From the NCBI RefSeq assembly GCF_018918125.1, contig NZ_JAHLQA010000027.1, positions 1 to 64,000 of the forward strand: DNA of 64,000 nucleotides, in the 5' to 3' direction. A program made the translations under genes and the position numbers. The notes beneath the pieces are model-generated. The model had not been told where the DNA came from. It made no database searches and was given only the letters and a program-made list of their open reading frames with translations. The stretch comes from Blautia sp. MSJ-19. GTDB lineage: Bacteria > Bacillota > Clostridia > Lachnospirales > Lachnospiraceae. This document shows, in pieces, positions 53,750-63,846 of this stretch. Position 1 is the stretch's first letter. Each line of letters begins with the position of its first letter.

Positions 53750-54630
53750 TATTCTGCCCCTTCCTCTATGGAATCCTGTTTATTCACTGTGATCACAAAA
53801 ACATCCTTCAGATGCTGAAAATCTACAGGTGTAACAAGTGTCCCTGATTTCGTCAGATTGTTTGTATCCAGCTGGATTTCACTGACATAACCGATAAACA
53901 GCCCTTCCACATATTTTTCACTGATGTTGGATGTTACGATCCGCTCACCTGCTGTTACTTTATCTTCTTTATCATACAGCTGTGTAAAACGGAGTTTCCC
54001 CTCATCAATCAGTTCCAGATCACCCTCGACAATACAGTTATCATCTGTTCCGACAGTCATGGCACTTACATTACTGCTGTCATCAATGATAGAACGCACT
54101 GTAGCCCAGTTGCTGCCTACCTCCGTAACAATACCTACAAGTCCCTTACCTGCAATGACATTATTATCTACACGGATTCCATCCTTACTTCCCTTGTTGA
54201 TCATAAACGTATCATACCAATTGCCCGGATCTTTGGAAATAATCCTTGCGGCAACCTTCGGATAATCCGAATATTCTTCATCCAGATCATACAGCTCCTG
54301 CAGACGGGTCAGCTCAGACTGATTCTGGATCAGAATATTATTCTGCTCTGTCAACGTATCCACAGTGTTATGTAATTCCTCATTTTCTGCAATCAGATCC
54401 TGTTTATCTGCAAATGACTTATGTACATCTGTCAGCCAGAGACCGATCGTTGTGACACTTTTTTCAAACGGTACAACGATCATTCCGGCAGCCTCCTGAA
54501 ATGGTGCAGAAGTAATGCCCGAAGCCAGTGTAGCAACAATTGTGCTGCCACAGAAAAACGTCATGATCACAAGAAGATGTTTACTTTTTAAATGTATACG
54601 AAATCGAAACTTTTTTTTCAGGTTTTTCAT
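53749..54630 (-). CDS. mreC: Rod shape-determining protein MreC
   Basis: A 293-residue protein. It has a basic N-terminus and one membrane helix (about 17-38), a coiled coil (about 75-115, DLIAENEELHNTVDTLTEQ) and a double beta-barrel (about 120-275, GNWYDTFMINKGSKDGIRVDNNVIAGKGLVGIV). It scaffolds PBP2 and links it to MreB inside. It has the normal length and sits in the standard mreB-C-D order. Confidence 0.95.
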   Translation of the reverse strand: MKNLKKKFRFRIHLKSKHLLVIMTFFCGSTIVATLASGITSAPFQEAAGMIVVPFEKSVTTIGLWLTDVHKSFADKQDLIAENEELHNTVDTLTEQNNILIQNQSELTRLQELYDLDEEYSDYPKVAARIISKDPGNWYDTFMINKGSKDGIRVDNNVIAGKGLVGIVTEVGSNWATVRSIIDDSSNVSAMTVGTDDNCIVEGDLELIDEGKLRFTQLYDKEDKVTAGERIVTSNISEKYVEGLFIGYVSEIQLDTNNLTKSGTLVTPVDFQHLKDVFVITVNKQDSIEEGAE

Positions 54631-54649
54631 GTATCATACCCCTAAAAAA

Positions 54650-55663
54650 TCATAATTTACGTTGCTTAACGGGCTGTGCCCATTTCATCAGATCACGGTC
54701 ACGGATGATTTTCTCCAGTCCCGTAACTGTCGCCTTCTCATAAAGCGGCGAAAGGTTAAAAGAAAATCCTGTATAACTTGCAAGATAATTATCCATATAC
54801 GGGATTTTGGTACTTCCCCCGGTCAGATAAATTCCCTCTCTGGAAATATGATAGGATATCTGCGGCGGAATTCGTTCAAGAAAAGTTTTCATTTCTGCTG
54901 CAATATCATTCACACAGTTCATAATGCCTGCGTTTACCACATAACCAGAAACGATTTCTTCACGCGGAAGACCTGAGACACTGTCAATTCCCACAACCTT
55001 ACGTGCATCTTTTCTCTGATCGTTCAGACGTCCCATGGCAATCTTCAGGCGTTTACCGGTCCTGGTTCCGATCTGAAGGTTATACCGCTTTCGTATTTCA
55101 CTGCAGATCGACTCATTCATCTGTCGCCCTCCAATCGGAATCTTCTTGGAAATGATGATCTTGCCATCGGTGATTACAGAAAACTGTGTGCTCTGTGCTC
55201 CGATATTTACAATCATGCTCCCGGCATTTCGGTTGAGGTCCACACCCATGGCAATCGCATCTGCGATTGGAGCCTCTACCATATAAACACGATTCTGCCG
55301 CATCCAGTGCCCATTGACCACATGATAGTAGGCTCGCTTCTCAATTGCAGTCATATCCAATGGTACAGAAAAAAACAGATCAGAACCCATTCCAAGAAAA
55401 TGATCTATCTTTTTCATCATACTGTACAGAGTGATCTCCTGCAGTTCCAGGTTTGCAATCATCCCAAATGTCATCGGTGATGTAACTGTTATATCTACAG
55501 GAGCCTTTTCAAACATCTCATACGCTTCATTGCCAACTGCAATGATCCTCCGGCCTTTGGAAGCGATCATATTCTTTTCTATATAACTTTTGTTTTTAAA
55601 AAACGAATAGATCTTGATGCTGCTGCTTCCTAAATCTACTCCATATGTTTTTCTTAAAAGCAT
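54650..55663 (-). CDS. mreB: MreB-like actin-family protein
   Basis: A 337-residue actin-like ATPase. Phosphate-1 loop is YGVDLGSSSIKIYS near 7-20, AIADAIAMGVDLNRNAGSMIVNIGAQSTQFSVI holds phosphate-2, and IYLTGGSTKIPYMDNYL is the adenosine motif. The DLGSSS loop and general divergence set it apart from typical MreB (DLGTAN), so it may be a second MreB-like paralogue. Its place ahead of mreC and mreD supports a shape role. Confidence 0.9.
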   Translation of the reverse strand: MLLRKTYGVDLGSSSIKIYSFFKNKSYIEKNMIASKGRRIIAVGNEAYEMFEKAPVDITVTSPMTFGMIANLELQEITLYSMMKKIDHFLGMGSDLFFSVPLDMTAIEKRAYYHVVNGHWMRQNRVYMVEAPIADAIAMGVDLNRNAGSMIVNIGAQSTQFSVITDGKIIISKKIPIGGRQMNESICSEIRKRYNLQIGTRTGKRLKIAMGRLNDQRKDARKVVGIDSVSGLPREEIVSGYVVNAGIMNCVNDIAAEMKTFLERIPPQISYHISREGIYLTGGSTKIPYMDNYLASYTGFSFNLSPLYEKATVTGLEKIIRDRDLMKWAQPVKQRKL

Positions 55664-55675
55664 AAATATTTCCCT

Positions 55676-56398
55676 TCATTCCGGGCATTCTTCCGGTTCT
55701 TTTTCCAGCAGTCCCTCTTCGCGGAAACTGATATATCGATGATCCCCGATAATAATATGATCCAACAGACAGATGCCAAGCATCTCACCCGCCTGGCGGA
55801 CCCGTTCAGTAATCTCCGTATCGCATCTGCTCGGTGCAGGATTGCCTCCCGGATGATTGTGTATCAGTATCAGATTAACTGCATGATAGCGGAGTGCCTC
55901 CAGATATACCTCTCGAGGTGTGATCAGCGTTGCATTGACTGTTCCTTTGGAAATTACCGAATCTCCTAATAAGTGATTCTGGTTATCCAGCATCATACAG
56001 ATCATCAGCTCCTGCTCCTGATGCCGAAGTCTTTCCATATAATATGCAGCAATAGAATCCGGGCTGTGAAAGTCAAGTGATGCTTTTGCCGCCGTACCGG
56101 CAATCCTTTTGGAAAGTTCTCCGATGCACTTCAGCTGAACAGCCTTGACTGTCCCGATCCCATGGATTTTTTTCAGTTCTGATACTGAACTGTGAAGCAG
56201 TCCCAAAAGTCCCGGATAAGAGGTCTGCTCCATATAATTCAGAATCTCATTTGCCAGCGCCAGTGAATTTGCACCTCTGGTACCGCACCGTAATATTACA
56301 GCAAGAAGCTCGCCGTCACTCAGAACCGACTCTCCCTCCCTGACACATTTTTCATACGGTCTCTGTGATTCTGGTATTTCTTTCATAGTATAATTCAT
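55676..56398 (-). CDS. radC: RadC family JAMM-domain protein
   Basis: A 240-residue RadC. It has a helix-hairpin-helix part (about 60-90, LKKIHGIGTVKAVQLK) and a JAB/JAMM domain with zinc motif ILIHNHPGGNPAPSRCD (HxHPxG..S..D). Despite the name it is not a proven DNA repair protein. Its location next to mreB is widely conserved in Firmicutes. The start at 56398 follows AGGT; a longer frame has no site. Confidence 0.94.
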   Translation of the reverse strand: MNYTMKEIPESQRPYEKCVREGESVLSDGELLAVILRCGTRGANSLALANEILNYMEQTSYPGLLGLLHSSVSELKKIHGIGTVKAVQLKCIGELSKRIAGTAAKASLDFHSPDSIAAYYMERLRHQEQELMICMMLDNQNHLLGDSVISKGTVNATLITPREVYLEALRYHAVNLILIHNHPGGNPAPSRCDTEITERVRQAGEMLGICLLDHIIIGDHRYISFREEGLLEKEPEECPE

Positions 56399-56448
56399 TT
56401 TGTTTACCTGCCTGCTCTCTGTGACAGTTCCCAAAAGAATCAGAAATT

Positions 56449-56484
56449 ATTTTAGCATAAAAAGAGGGAGATGTATACTCCCTC
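56449..56484 (-). terminator. Terminator after the COG2509 gene and possible promoter of radC-mre
   Basis: On the - strand GAGGGAG/CTCCCTC (56484-56464) is followed by TTTTT. Directly after it TGC-TAAAAT (56457-56449) forms an extended -10 box that could start radC-mre transcription. Confidence 0.6.
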
Positions 56485-58071
56485 CTAGAAATTTCTATAT
56501 TTTTCACAAATGAACTCCGCTGTTTTTATCCCATCCATAGCCGCTGAAGTAATGCCTCCCGCATAACCGGCACCTTCTCCAGATGGGTAAATTCCCGCAA
56601 CATTTGAATATCCTTCACGACTTCTTACGATTCTTACCGGAGAAGAAGTCCGACTCTCGATTCCACTTAGTAAGGCATCTTCCCGATCAAATCCCCGTAT
56701 TTTTTTTCCAAAAGCAAGCACACCTTCCTCTATCGAATCCCCAATCGCTTCCGGCAGTATAGAACGCACATCTGCAAGTACATAAGCTCCTTTCATCTGC
56801 GGTTCGATTTCTCCAAATGCAGTACTTGGCCGGTGTGCCTTAAAATCGCCAAACAACTGAACCGGAATCTTTCCTTTTCCAAGTTCCCAGGCTGCTTTTT
56901 CCAGATTTCTCTGAAATGCGATACCACCAAGAGCACCTTCCTCCGGAAAATCATCCGGCGTAACTGTTACAATCAATGCGCTGTTGGCATTTTTACTGTC
57001 ACGGGCCTGATAACTCATTCCATTGACTGCCAGCATCCCCGGTTCCGAAGAAGCATTGACCACATAACCACCTGGACACATGCAGAATGAATAAACCCCT
57101 CTGCCATTTTCACAGGTATGTGTTACCTTATAACTTGCGGCACCAAGAAATTCATTTTCCTCTTCTCCATAAAGATCATAATTGATCATACTTTGCGGAT
57201 GCTCCATACGAAGACCGACTGCAAAAGATTTCGGTTCCATATAAATACCACGTTCATGAAGCATAGCAAAAGTATCTCTTGCACTGTGCCCCAGGGCAAG
57301 GACACAAATATCTGCCGGGATTTTTTCTTTTCCATTAACTTCCACAGCTGTCAGATGTCCATTTTCGATACAAATATCCGTCAGCTTTGTTTCAAAACGA
57401 AAAGAACCTCCCATTTCTTCAATCTGATGACGCATTGTCTCCACTATACCGATCAGCACATCTGTACCAAGATGCGGTTTTTGCTGATAAACGATCTCTT
57501 TTGGTGCCCCGGCATCTACAAAACGTTTTAATACTTCATGATTGCGTCCATTCGGGTCTTTTACCAACGTATTGAGTTTTCCATCAGAAAATGTGCCTGC
57601 TCCGCCTTCTCCGAACTGTACATTAGAATCCGGATCCAGTACTCCGTCTTTCCAGAACCGATCCACCGTCTCTTTTCGCTTCTGTGCTTCCTGTCCGCGT
57701 TCCAGGACAAGAGGACGATAACCGGCTCTTGCCAGATACCATGCACAAAAAAGTCCCGCCGGTCCGCTTCCAACAATCACCGGTGGATGCTGTAGCTTTT
57801 CATTTCCTGGCTGTGGAAACTGATACGGCCTTTTATTGATTGACATAATATTATTATCGTGAACTTTTCGCAGGATTTTCTGTTCTGCAGCTGTTTTTAC
57901 ATCTACTGTATATACAAATTTTTTATCTTCTTTATGTCTTGCATCCAACGACTGACGAATAATTTCATAAGTGAATGTATCTTCTCCACATTTGAGTGTT
58001 TTTGCAATTTTTTTTCCAAGCTGTTCCGACTTGTGTCCCACCGGAAGCTTTAACTGTGTAATTCGTATCAT
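56485..58071 (-). CDS. FAD-dependent dehydrogenase (COG2509 family)
   Basis: A 528-residue flavoprotein. An N-terminal extra domain (about 1-90: MIRITQLKLPVGHKSEQLGKKIAKTLKC) precedes a Rossmann FAD motif PVIVGSGPAGLFCAWYLARAGYRPLVLERG. NVQFGEGGAGTFSDGKL and the late SSGEGAGYAGGITSAAMDG follow. The family is conserved in Clostridia and unproven in function. It overlaps its upstream neighbour by four bases, so the two flavoproteins are co-translated. Confidence 0.88.
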   Translation of the reverse strand: MIRITQLKLPVGHKSEQLGKKIAKTLKCGEDTFTYEIIRQSLDARHKEDKKFVYTVDVKTAAEQKILRKVHDNNIMSINKRPYQFPQPGNEKLQHPPVIVGSGPAGLFCAWYLARAGYRPLVLERGQEAQKRKETVDRFWKDGVLDPDSNVQFGEGGAGTFSDGKLNTLVKDPNGRNHEVLKRFVDAGAPKEIVYQQKPHLGTDVLIGIVETMRHQIEEMGGSFRFETKLTDICIENGHLTAVEVNGKEKIPADICVLALGHSARDTFAMLHERGIYMEPKSFAVGLRMEHPQSMINYDLYGEEENEFLGAASYKVTHTCENGRGVYSFCMCPGGYVVNASSEPGMLAVNGMSYQARDSKNANSALIVTVTPDDFPEEGALGGIAFQRNLEKAAWELGKGKIPVQLFGDFKAHRPSTAFGEIEPQMKGAYVLADVRSILPEAIGDSIEEGVLAFGKKIRGFDREDALLSGIESRTSSPVRIVRSREGYSNVAGIYPSGEGAGYAGGITSAAMDGIKTAEFICEKYRNF

Positions 58072-59255
58072 AACTTCTCCTTTGCACTATGGCAACCCGC
58101 CACAGCGCCACTTGACCATGCCCACTGCAGATTGTATCCTCCACATGGTCCATCTATGTCCAGTAACTCTCCGGCAAAATAAAGCCCTTTATGCAGCTTT
58201 GACTCCAATGTTTCCGGGCTGACCTGCGAAGTATCCACTCCGCCAGAACAAACCTGTGCCTGTTCAAATCCAGAACTGCCTTTTACGACAAGAGAATACG
58301 CTGTGATCGTCTGACACAGATCTCCCTTCTGTTTTCGAAACATTTTGATCAGCTTATCCGGCAGCAGGCCCAACAGTAGTTCTGCCTCTGACTGATATGG
58401 GCAAAGTTCCTGTCTCTTTTTCATATATTCCTGCAACGTATCTTTTGTATATTCCGGAAGGAAATTCACAGACAATGTCACCTTTTTCCCCCCATCCAGT
58501 GCCCGAATCGCATATCGACTCAATTGAAATATCGGTATTCCGGAAATTCCATAATCTGTCAGCTGTACTTCACCGCTCTCTTTGACTGTTTCTGTTTCGT
58601 CGAGTAACAGTGTTACTTCTGCATCCGTACGGACACCTGCCCATGCAGAAAATGCATTTCCCTTGCAGCGTAAACCGGTAAGTGCCGGCAACGGTTTGAT
58701 AATCCGGTGTCCCAGCTGCGACGCAATCTCATATCCACTTCCATCCGATCCCGGAACCTGTGAAGCACTGGAGCCATTGGCAAGAATTACTTTATTCCCT
58801 TCATAAGTCCATCCGGAAGTCTGTACCTTCCAGCATCCATTCTCATAAAAGACAGATTCCACACTTTCTCTGGTCTTGATTTTGACTTTCAGCGATCTGG
58901 CTTTTAACAGCAATAACTCCGGGATACATTTTGCCTGATTACTTCTTGGATACAGCCACCCTTTACGATCTGTCAATGCCACACCCAGCTTCTCAAAAAA
59001 GGTAAGGGTATCCTGCAGTGAAAATTGCTGTAAAATTCCGGCTGCAAATTCCGGCTGCCGTCCTCTGAAGATTTCCGCACGCATATCTCTGTTTGTAAGA
59101 TTGCATCTCCCATTTCCCGTCACACAGATCTTGCGCCCCGGAGTTTCATTCTGTTCCAGAACCGTAACTGCCGCACCATTTTCTGCTGCCTGAATCGCCG
59201 CCATCAGTCCGGAAGCCCCTCCGCCAACAACGATCACCTGTGTCTTTTCACTCAT
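58068..59255 (-). CDS. HI0933/YhiN-like flavoprotein (COG2081)
   Basis: A 395-residue FAD protein. The dinucleotide motif VIVVGGGASGLMAAIQAAENGAAVTVLEQ starts near residue 8, GRKICVTGNGRCNLTN is the family hallmark, and the C-terminus reads GELLDIDGPCGGYNLQWAWSSG. The reaction is not known to me. The start at 59255 follows AAAGGAG. It is adjacent to the COG4100 gene. Confidence 0.9.
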   Translation of the reverse strand: MSEKTQVIVVGGGASGLMAAIQAAENGAAVTVLEQNETPGRKICVTGNGRCNLTNRDMRAEIFRGRQPEFAAGILQQFSLQDTLTFFEKLGVALTDRKGWLYPRSNQAKCIPELLLLKARSLKVKIKTRESVESVFYENGCWKVQTSGWTYEGNKVILANGSSASQVPGSDGSGYEIASQLGHRIIKPLPALTGLRCKGNAFSAWAGVRTDAEVTLLLDETETVKESGEVQLTDYGISGIPIFQLSRYAIRALDGGKKVTLSVNFLPEYTKDTLQEYMKKRQELCPYQSEAELLLGLLPDKLIKMFRKQKGDLCQTITAYSLVVKGSSGFEQAQVCSGGVDTSQVSPETLESKLHKGLYFAGELLDIDGPCGGYNLQWAWSSGAVAGCHSAKEKL

Positions 59256-59290
59256 GTCGTCTCCTTTATCGACTGTTTCATCCAGTCTCA

Positions 59291-60574
59291 CTATACCCGT
59301 GGAAGAGTTATGATGTTTGCATCCACCAGTTTCTGCAGAGACATCAGTACACCAAGTTTCGCATGTTCCCAGGTAAGACCTCCCTGAAAATATACTGCAT
59401 ACGGAGGTTTCACCGGCCCATCTGCCGAAAGTTCAATAGAAGATCCCTGCACAAATGCGCCCGCTGCCATGATAACCTGGCTGTCATATCCCGGCATATC
59501 CCATGGCTCTGGTTCCACATAGCTGTCTACCGGTGCAGCAGCCTGGATTCCTTTGCAGAATGCGATCAGTCCCTCTGGTGTTCCAAGTGTCACTGCCTGG
59601 ATGATATCCTGTCGAGGTTCACTTCCGTTCGGAACAACCGGGAAACCAAGTTTTTCATAAACATTCGCAGCAAACACAGCACCTTTTAATGCACCTTTTG
59701 TCACCATCGGTGCAAGGAAAAATCCCTGATAGAAAGAACGGTTCACTCCAAGAGAAGCACCAACCTCCATGCCAAGCCCCGGGCATGTCATACGTGTTGC
59801 TGCATTTTCTACACATTCTTTTGTACCAGCAATATAGCCACCGATTGGTGCCAGTCCGCCACCCGGATTTTTGATCAGTGAGCCAACGATCATATCTGCT
59901 CCGACATCACTCGGCTCTATAGTGTCTACAAATTCGCCATAACAGTTATCAACCATACATATCACATCTGGTTTTATACTCTTGACAAACGCAATCAGCT
60001 CTCCAATCTGTTTCACAGAATAAGAAGGTCTGGTCTGGTAGCCTTTGGAACGCTGAATCTCCACAAGTTTTGTTTTTTCATTGATTGCCGCACGGATTGC
60101 GTCATAATCAAACGTGCCGTCTTCTTTGAGGTCTACCTGTCTGTATGTCACGCCATATTCTGCCAGAGAACCTCTGGACGGTCTAATACCAATCACTTCT
60201 TCAAGTGTATCATATGGCTTGCCTGCCGGAGCCAGCATTTCATCTCCAGGACGAAGATTTCCAAATAAAGCGATTGCCAGTGCATGTGTTCCACAGGTGA
60301 TCTGTGAACGAATCAGGCATGCTTCTGTGTGAAAAGTATCTGCATATACTTTTTCCAGTGTGTCACGTCCAAAGTCATCATAACCATATCCGGAAGAAGA
60401 CTGAAAACATTCTGCGCTCACTTTATTTTTCTGCATCGCCATCAGTACTTTAAGCTGATTATATTCAGCAGTCTTATCAAACTGTTCAAATCTTTCTTTC
60501 AGAGATGCTTCGATCTCTGCTCCAAAATCATATACCTGAGAAGAAATCCCAAGCTGTTCGTAAAGTTCTTTCAT
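59291..60574 (-). CDS. Methionine gamma-lyase family PLP protein (COG4100)
   Basis: A 427-residue fold-type I PLP protein. SSSGYGYDDFGRDTLEKVYAD and the PLP-lysine region MIVGSLIKNPGGGLAP are typical of the 'aluminium resistance' family. It probably acts on a sulfur amino acid; no function is established. Next to miaA in most Clostridia. ATG 60574 is given; a TTG at 60580 has better spacing to AGGA and may be the true start. Confidence 0.9.
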   Translation of the reverse strand: MKELYEQLGISSQVYDFGAEIEASLKERFEQFDKTAEYNQLKVLMAMQKNKVSAECFQSSSGYGYDDFGRDTLEKVYADTFHTEACLIRSQITCGTHALAIALFGNLRPGDEMLAPAGKPYDTLEEVIGIRPSRGSLAEYGVTYRQVDLKEDGTFDYDAIRAAINEKTKLVEIQRSKGYQTRPSYSVKQIGELIAFVKSIKPDVICMVDNCYGEFVDTIEPSDVGADMIVGSLIKNPGGGLAPIGGYIAGTKECVENAATRMTCPGLGMEVGASLGVNRSFYQGFFLAPMVTKGALKGAVFAANVYEKLGFPVVPNGSEPRQDIIQAVTLGTPEGLIAFCKGIQAAAPVDSYVEPEPWDMPGYDSQVIMAAGAFVQGSSIELSADGPVKPPYAVYFQGGLTWEHAKLGVLMSLQKLVDANIITLPRV

Positions 60575-60627
60575 GATCAATCCGTAGTCCTTTCCATATT
60601 ATATCTATCCCAATTTCCGGTGTTTCT

Positions 60628-61575
60628 TTATACAAGAATTTTCCGTTCTTTAATAATATTCGTCATGTACTCCAGAATTTCTTTTTCATTCCAGTGAAAT
60701 TTTTCTTTATCCAGCCAGATCACATCTGACTCCCGGCGAAACCAGGTAAGCTGACGTTTTGCAAAATGTCTGGTATCTCTCTTCAAAATGCGCACAGCCT
60801 CTTCCAGCGGATATTCTCCATCCAGATAGGCCAGGATTTCTTTGTACCCCAGTCCCTGCATAGATACCATCCCTCGATGACATCCATTTTTTCTCAAATC
60901 CACCACTTCTTTTACAAGGCCTTCCTCCAGCATCTGATCCACACGTTTGTCGATCCGGTCATATAGAATATCTCTTGGCGCATTTAATACAAAATATGCC
61001 AGATTATATGGGCTCACCTGTTTTTTCTGTTCTTCATTATGTGCAGAGATTGGTGTCCCATTCTGATGATAAAATTCCAGGGCACGGATCACCCGTTTGA
61101 CATTATTTGCATGGATTGCCTCTGCACTTGCCGGGTCTACTTTTTTCAACATTTCATGAAGATACTCTGCACCCTTTTCTTTTGCCAGCTTTTCCAGGTC
61201 CGTACGATATGTGTTTTCCTGCTGTGCTTCTGTAAAATCAATATCTCTGGTCACCGCCTGAATATAAAATCCGGTCCCTCCAACCAGAATCGGAATTTTT
61301 CCTTTTGCATAGATTTCTTCCATGGCTGCTTTGGCCATCTGCTGAAATTTTACGATATGAAATTCTTCTTCCGGCTCCAGCACATCCACCAGGTAATGCT
61401 TCACTCCCTGCATTTCTTCTGGTCGGATCTTTGCAGAACCAATATCCATTTTTTTGTATACCTGCATCGAATCTGCAGAAATAATCTCACCGTTTATTGC
61501 CTTTGCAAGCGAAATAGAAAGGCTGGTTTTTCCAACTGCTGTCGGACCGGTAAGCACGATCAAAGGTTTTTTCAT
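60628..61575 (-). CDS. miaA: tRNA dimethylallyltransferase MiaA
   Basis: A 315-residue protein of normal MiaA length. P-loop LTGPTAVGKTSLS, then ISADSMQVYKKMDIGSAK, PILVGGTGFYIQA and GYKEILAYLDG are family motifs. It adds the isopentenyl group to A37 of tRNAs reading UNN codons. The start at 61575 follows AGGAG. It lies 57 bases after mutL. Confidence 0.97.
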   Translation of the reverse strand: MKKPLIVLTGPTAVGKTSLSISLAKAINGEIISADSMQVYKKMDIGSAKIRPEEMQGVKHYLVDVLEPEEEFHIVKFQQMAKAAMEEIYAKGKIPILVGGTGFYIQAVTRDIDFTEAQQENTYRTDLEKLAKEKGAEYLHEMLKKVDPASAEAIHANNVKRVIRALEFYHQNGTPISAHNEEQKKQVSPYNLAYFVLNAPRDILYDRIDKRVDQMLEEGLVKEVVDLRKNGCHRGMVSMQGLGYKEILAYLDGEYPLEEAVRILKRDTRHFAKRQLTWFRRESDVIWLDKEKFHWNEKEILEYMTNIIKERKILV

Positions 61576-61632
61576 AGCCGCTCCTGTATGTTCCTGAACG
61601 GTCATTTCATCTGACCGTCCTGTAGATTTTTA

Positions 61633-63777
61633 CTATACGATTCGTTTGAATTTCTTTTCCAGTTCTGTCCGGGTCATCGAAATGATCGTTGGTCGACCAT
61701 GTGGACAATGATACGGATTTTCCAGTGTCAGAAGTTCATCGATCAGTTTCTCAGCCTCCTGCGGTGACATGGCATGATTTCCTTTAACTGCTGCCTTGCA
61801 GGCCATTGTTGCCAGTCTTGCCGCAAAAATATCCAATGTATCTTTACTATTATTGGATGCCAGATTATCGAGCATTTCCAGAAACAGTTCTTCTTCTGTC
61901 AGTCCATATAGATTGGACGGTACTGCACTGATCCGATATTCTCTGCCACCAAAATTCTCAATCTCAAAACCAAACTGTTCAAAATAATTCAGATTAGATT
62001 TGAGAATTTCCTCTTCCTGCATACTTAATGTTACAATCAGCGGAGGATTCAGATACTGAGAATCAATCGAATGTTCCCGGAACTGTTTCACCATACGCTC
62101 ATAATATACTTTTTCGTGAGCAGCATGCTGATCAATAATATAAAAATTATCTTCAAACTGTACCAGCCAGTAAGTATCAAAAATCTGTCCAATCAGTTCA
62201 ATACGACTTCTGGATTCCGGTACAAGCAGTTTTTCCTCAAAGAGTTCAAGCTGCTGTGGAGGGGCCTGTTCCTCTTTTACCGGTATCTCCTCCGGCTGTT
62301 CCGCTTTTTCTTCAAGCATTTCCGGTATTTCCGGTTGAACAGCCTTTTTCTCCGACTGTCCGGTTTCTCTCAGTACTGTTTCCTCTATCTTCTGTACTGA
62401 TACCGTCTGTTCTTCAGACTTTGATTTATCCTGTTGCTCTGCTTTTTCGCCTTCGGTATTTACTTTTTCTTTTACTTTTTCCAGGAAATTCTCCGGCAAC
62501 TTTGGCACAGTCTGTCTTTCTGCCAGTTTCTTCTCTTCATCTAATTTCTGATTTTCACGCAGTGTCCCGCTGAACATTTTTTCTTCATCTTTCGAAAAAG
62601 TTGAACGATAGGGAGCTGTCGGTTCTTTAACAACTGGCTTCCTCTCTGCAGATAACGCTGGCTTTTGTACTCCATACAGTTCCGCGCGGCGCTTCTGCTC
62701 AAATGGTTCCGGTACCTCGGCACGCGATACCTTTTCCGCCTTTTCTTCTTTCGCAGAAGAACTGTCTACAGATACTTTCGGAATCATTTCTCTTTTTGTT
62801 AATGCCGCCCGTACTGTATCATAAACCGCATCATAAACTTCCTGCTCTCTGGCAAAACGGACTTCCCTCTTTGCCGGATGCACATTAACATCCAGATCAT
62901 TCCCCTCCATTTCCATTCGAAGGGATACAAACGGAAATTTATGCTGCATCAGAAATCCTCTGTAGGCATTTTCGATTGCTTTTGTAATGATATTATTTTT
63001 GACGTATCTTCCATTAATATAATAATTTTCAAAGGAACGATTACCTCTTGCAATCTCCGGTTTTCCAACAAAGCCTTCAATCTTCATAAAGGAATTTTCC
63101 TGAGAAACTTCCAGAAGTGCTCTGGCAATTTCTCTTCCGTAAACACTGTAAATAACATCCTTCACACTATAGTTCCCGGATGTATGCAGTTTCACCTGTT
63201 TATTCTGAATATATTTAAAAGAGATCTCCGGATGGGACAATGCAAGCTGTTCCATCAGTGTGTGGATGTAATTTGCCTCCGTCATATCAGACTTCAGGAA
63301 CTTGCTTCTTGCCGGTGTATTATAAAAAAGATTACGAACCAGAAAGGTTGTTCCCTCCGGTGCACCCAGTTCTTCCAGAGAATGTTCCTGACCACCTTCG
63401 ATCACATAGCGGGAACCGCTGACAGACGAAGGTGTTTTTGTAATCAGTTCTACCTGTGAAACTGCTGCAATACTGGAAAGTGCCTCGCCGCGAAAACCCA
63501 GCGATGCGATATGCTCCAGGTCCTCTACTTTTTCAATCTTACTGGTCGCATGCCGCAGAAATGCAAGAGGAATCTGCTCTGCCTCCATTCCTGATCCGTT
63601 GTCTGTAATACGGATCAATTTCTTACCGCCATCGGCAATCTCTACGGTTACTGCCGTTGCTCCTGCATCTATCGCATTCTCTACAAGCTCTTTTACAACA
63701 GAGGAAGGGCGTTCTACCACCTCTCCTGCTGCAATCTTATCAATTGTGTTCTGGTCTAAAACTGCAATTTTTCTCAA
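61633..63777 (-). CDS. mutL: DNA mismatch repair protein MutL
   Basis: A 714-residue MutL. The GHKL ATPase spans about 1-330 (ELVENAIDAGA, DNGSGM, GFRGEALSSI). A long charged linker (about 335-525, rich in Glu, Lys and Pro) and the C-terminal dimer/endonuclease domain follow. The metal-binding DQHAAHEKVYYE motif and CPHGRPTI show it is a nicking MutL, as expected in a bacterium without MutH. TTG 63777 is chosen, as GGAGG lies 5 bases before it; ATG 63789 overlaps that site. Confidence 0.95.
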   Translation of the reverse strand: MRKIAVLDQNTIDKIAAGEVVERPSSVVKELVENAIDAGATAVTVEIADGGKKLIRITDNGSGMEAEQIPLAFLRHATSKIEKVEDLEHIASLGFRGEALSSIAAVSQVELITKTPSSVSGSRYVIEGGQEHSLEELGAPEGTTFLVRNLFYNTPARSKFLKSDMTEANYIHTLMEQLALSHPEISFKYIQNKQVKLHTSGNYSVKDVIYSVYGREIARALLEVSQENSFMKIEGFVGKPEIARGNRSFENYYINGRYVKNNIITKAIENAYRGFLMQHKFPFVSLRMEMEGNDLDVNVHPAKREVRFAREQEVYDAVYDTVRAALTKREMIPKVSVDSSSAKEEKAEKVSRAEVPEPFEQKRRAELYGVQKPALSAERKPVVKEPTAPYRSTFSKDEEKMFSGTLRENQKLDEEKKLAERQTVPKLPENFLEKVKEKVNTEGEKAEQQDKSKSEEQTVSVQKIEETVLRETGQSEKKAVQPEIPEMLEEKAEQPEEIPVKEEQAPPQQLELFEEKLLVPESRSRIELIGQIFDTYWLVQFEDNFYIIDQHAAHEKVYYERMVKQFREHSIDSQYLNPPLIVTLSMQEEEILKSNLNYFEQFGFEIENFGGREYRISAVPSNLYGLTEEELFLEMLDNLASNNSKDTLDIFAARLATMACKAAVKGNHAMSPQEAEKLIDELLTLENPYHCPHGRPTIISMTRTELEKKFKRIV

Positions 63778-63846
63778 AGCAACCTCCATTTATCGGAATG
63801 ATACCTACGAAAAATAACATTCCCGAAGTACTCCTGTTCCTGATCG

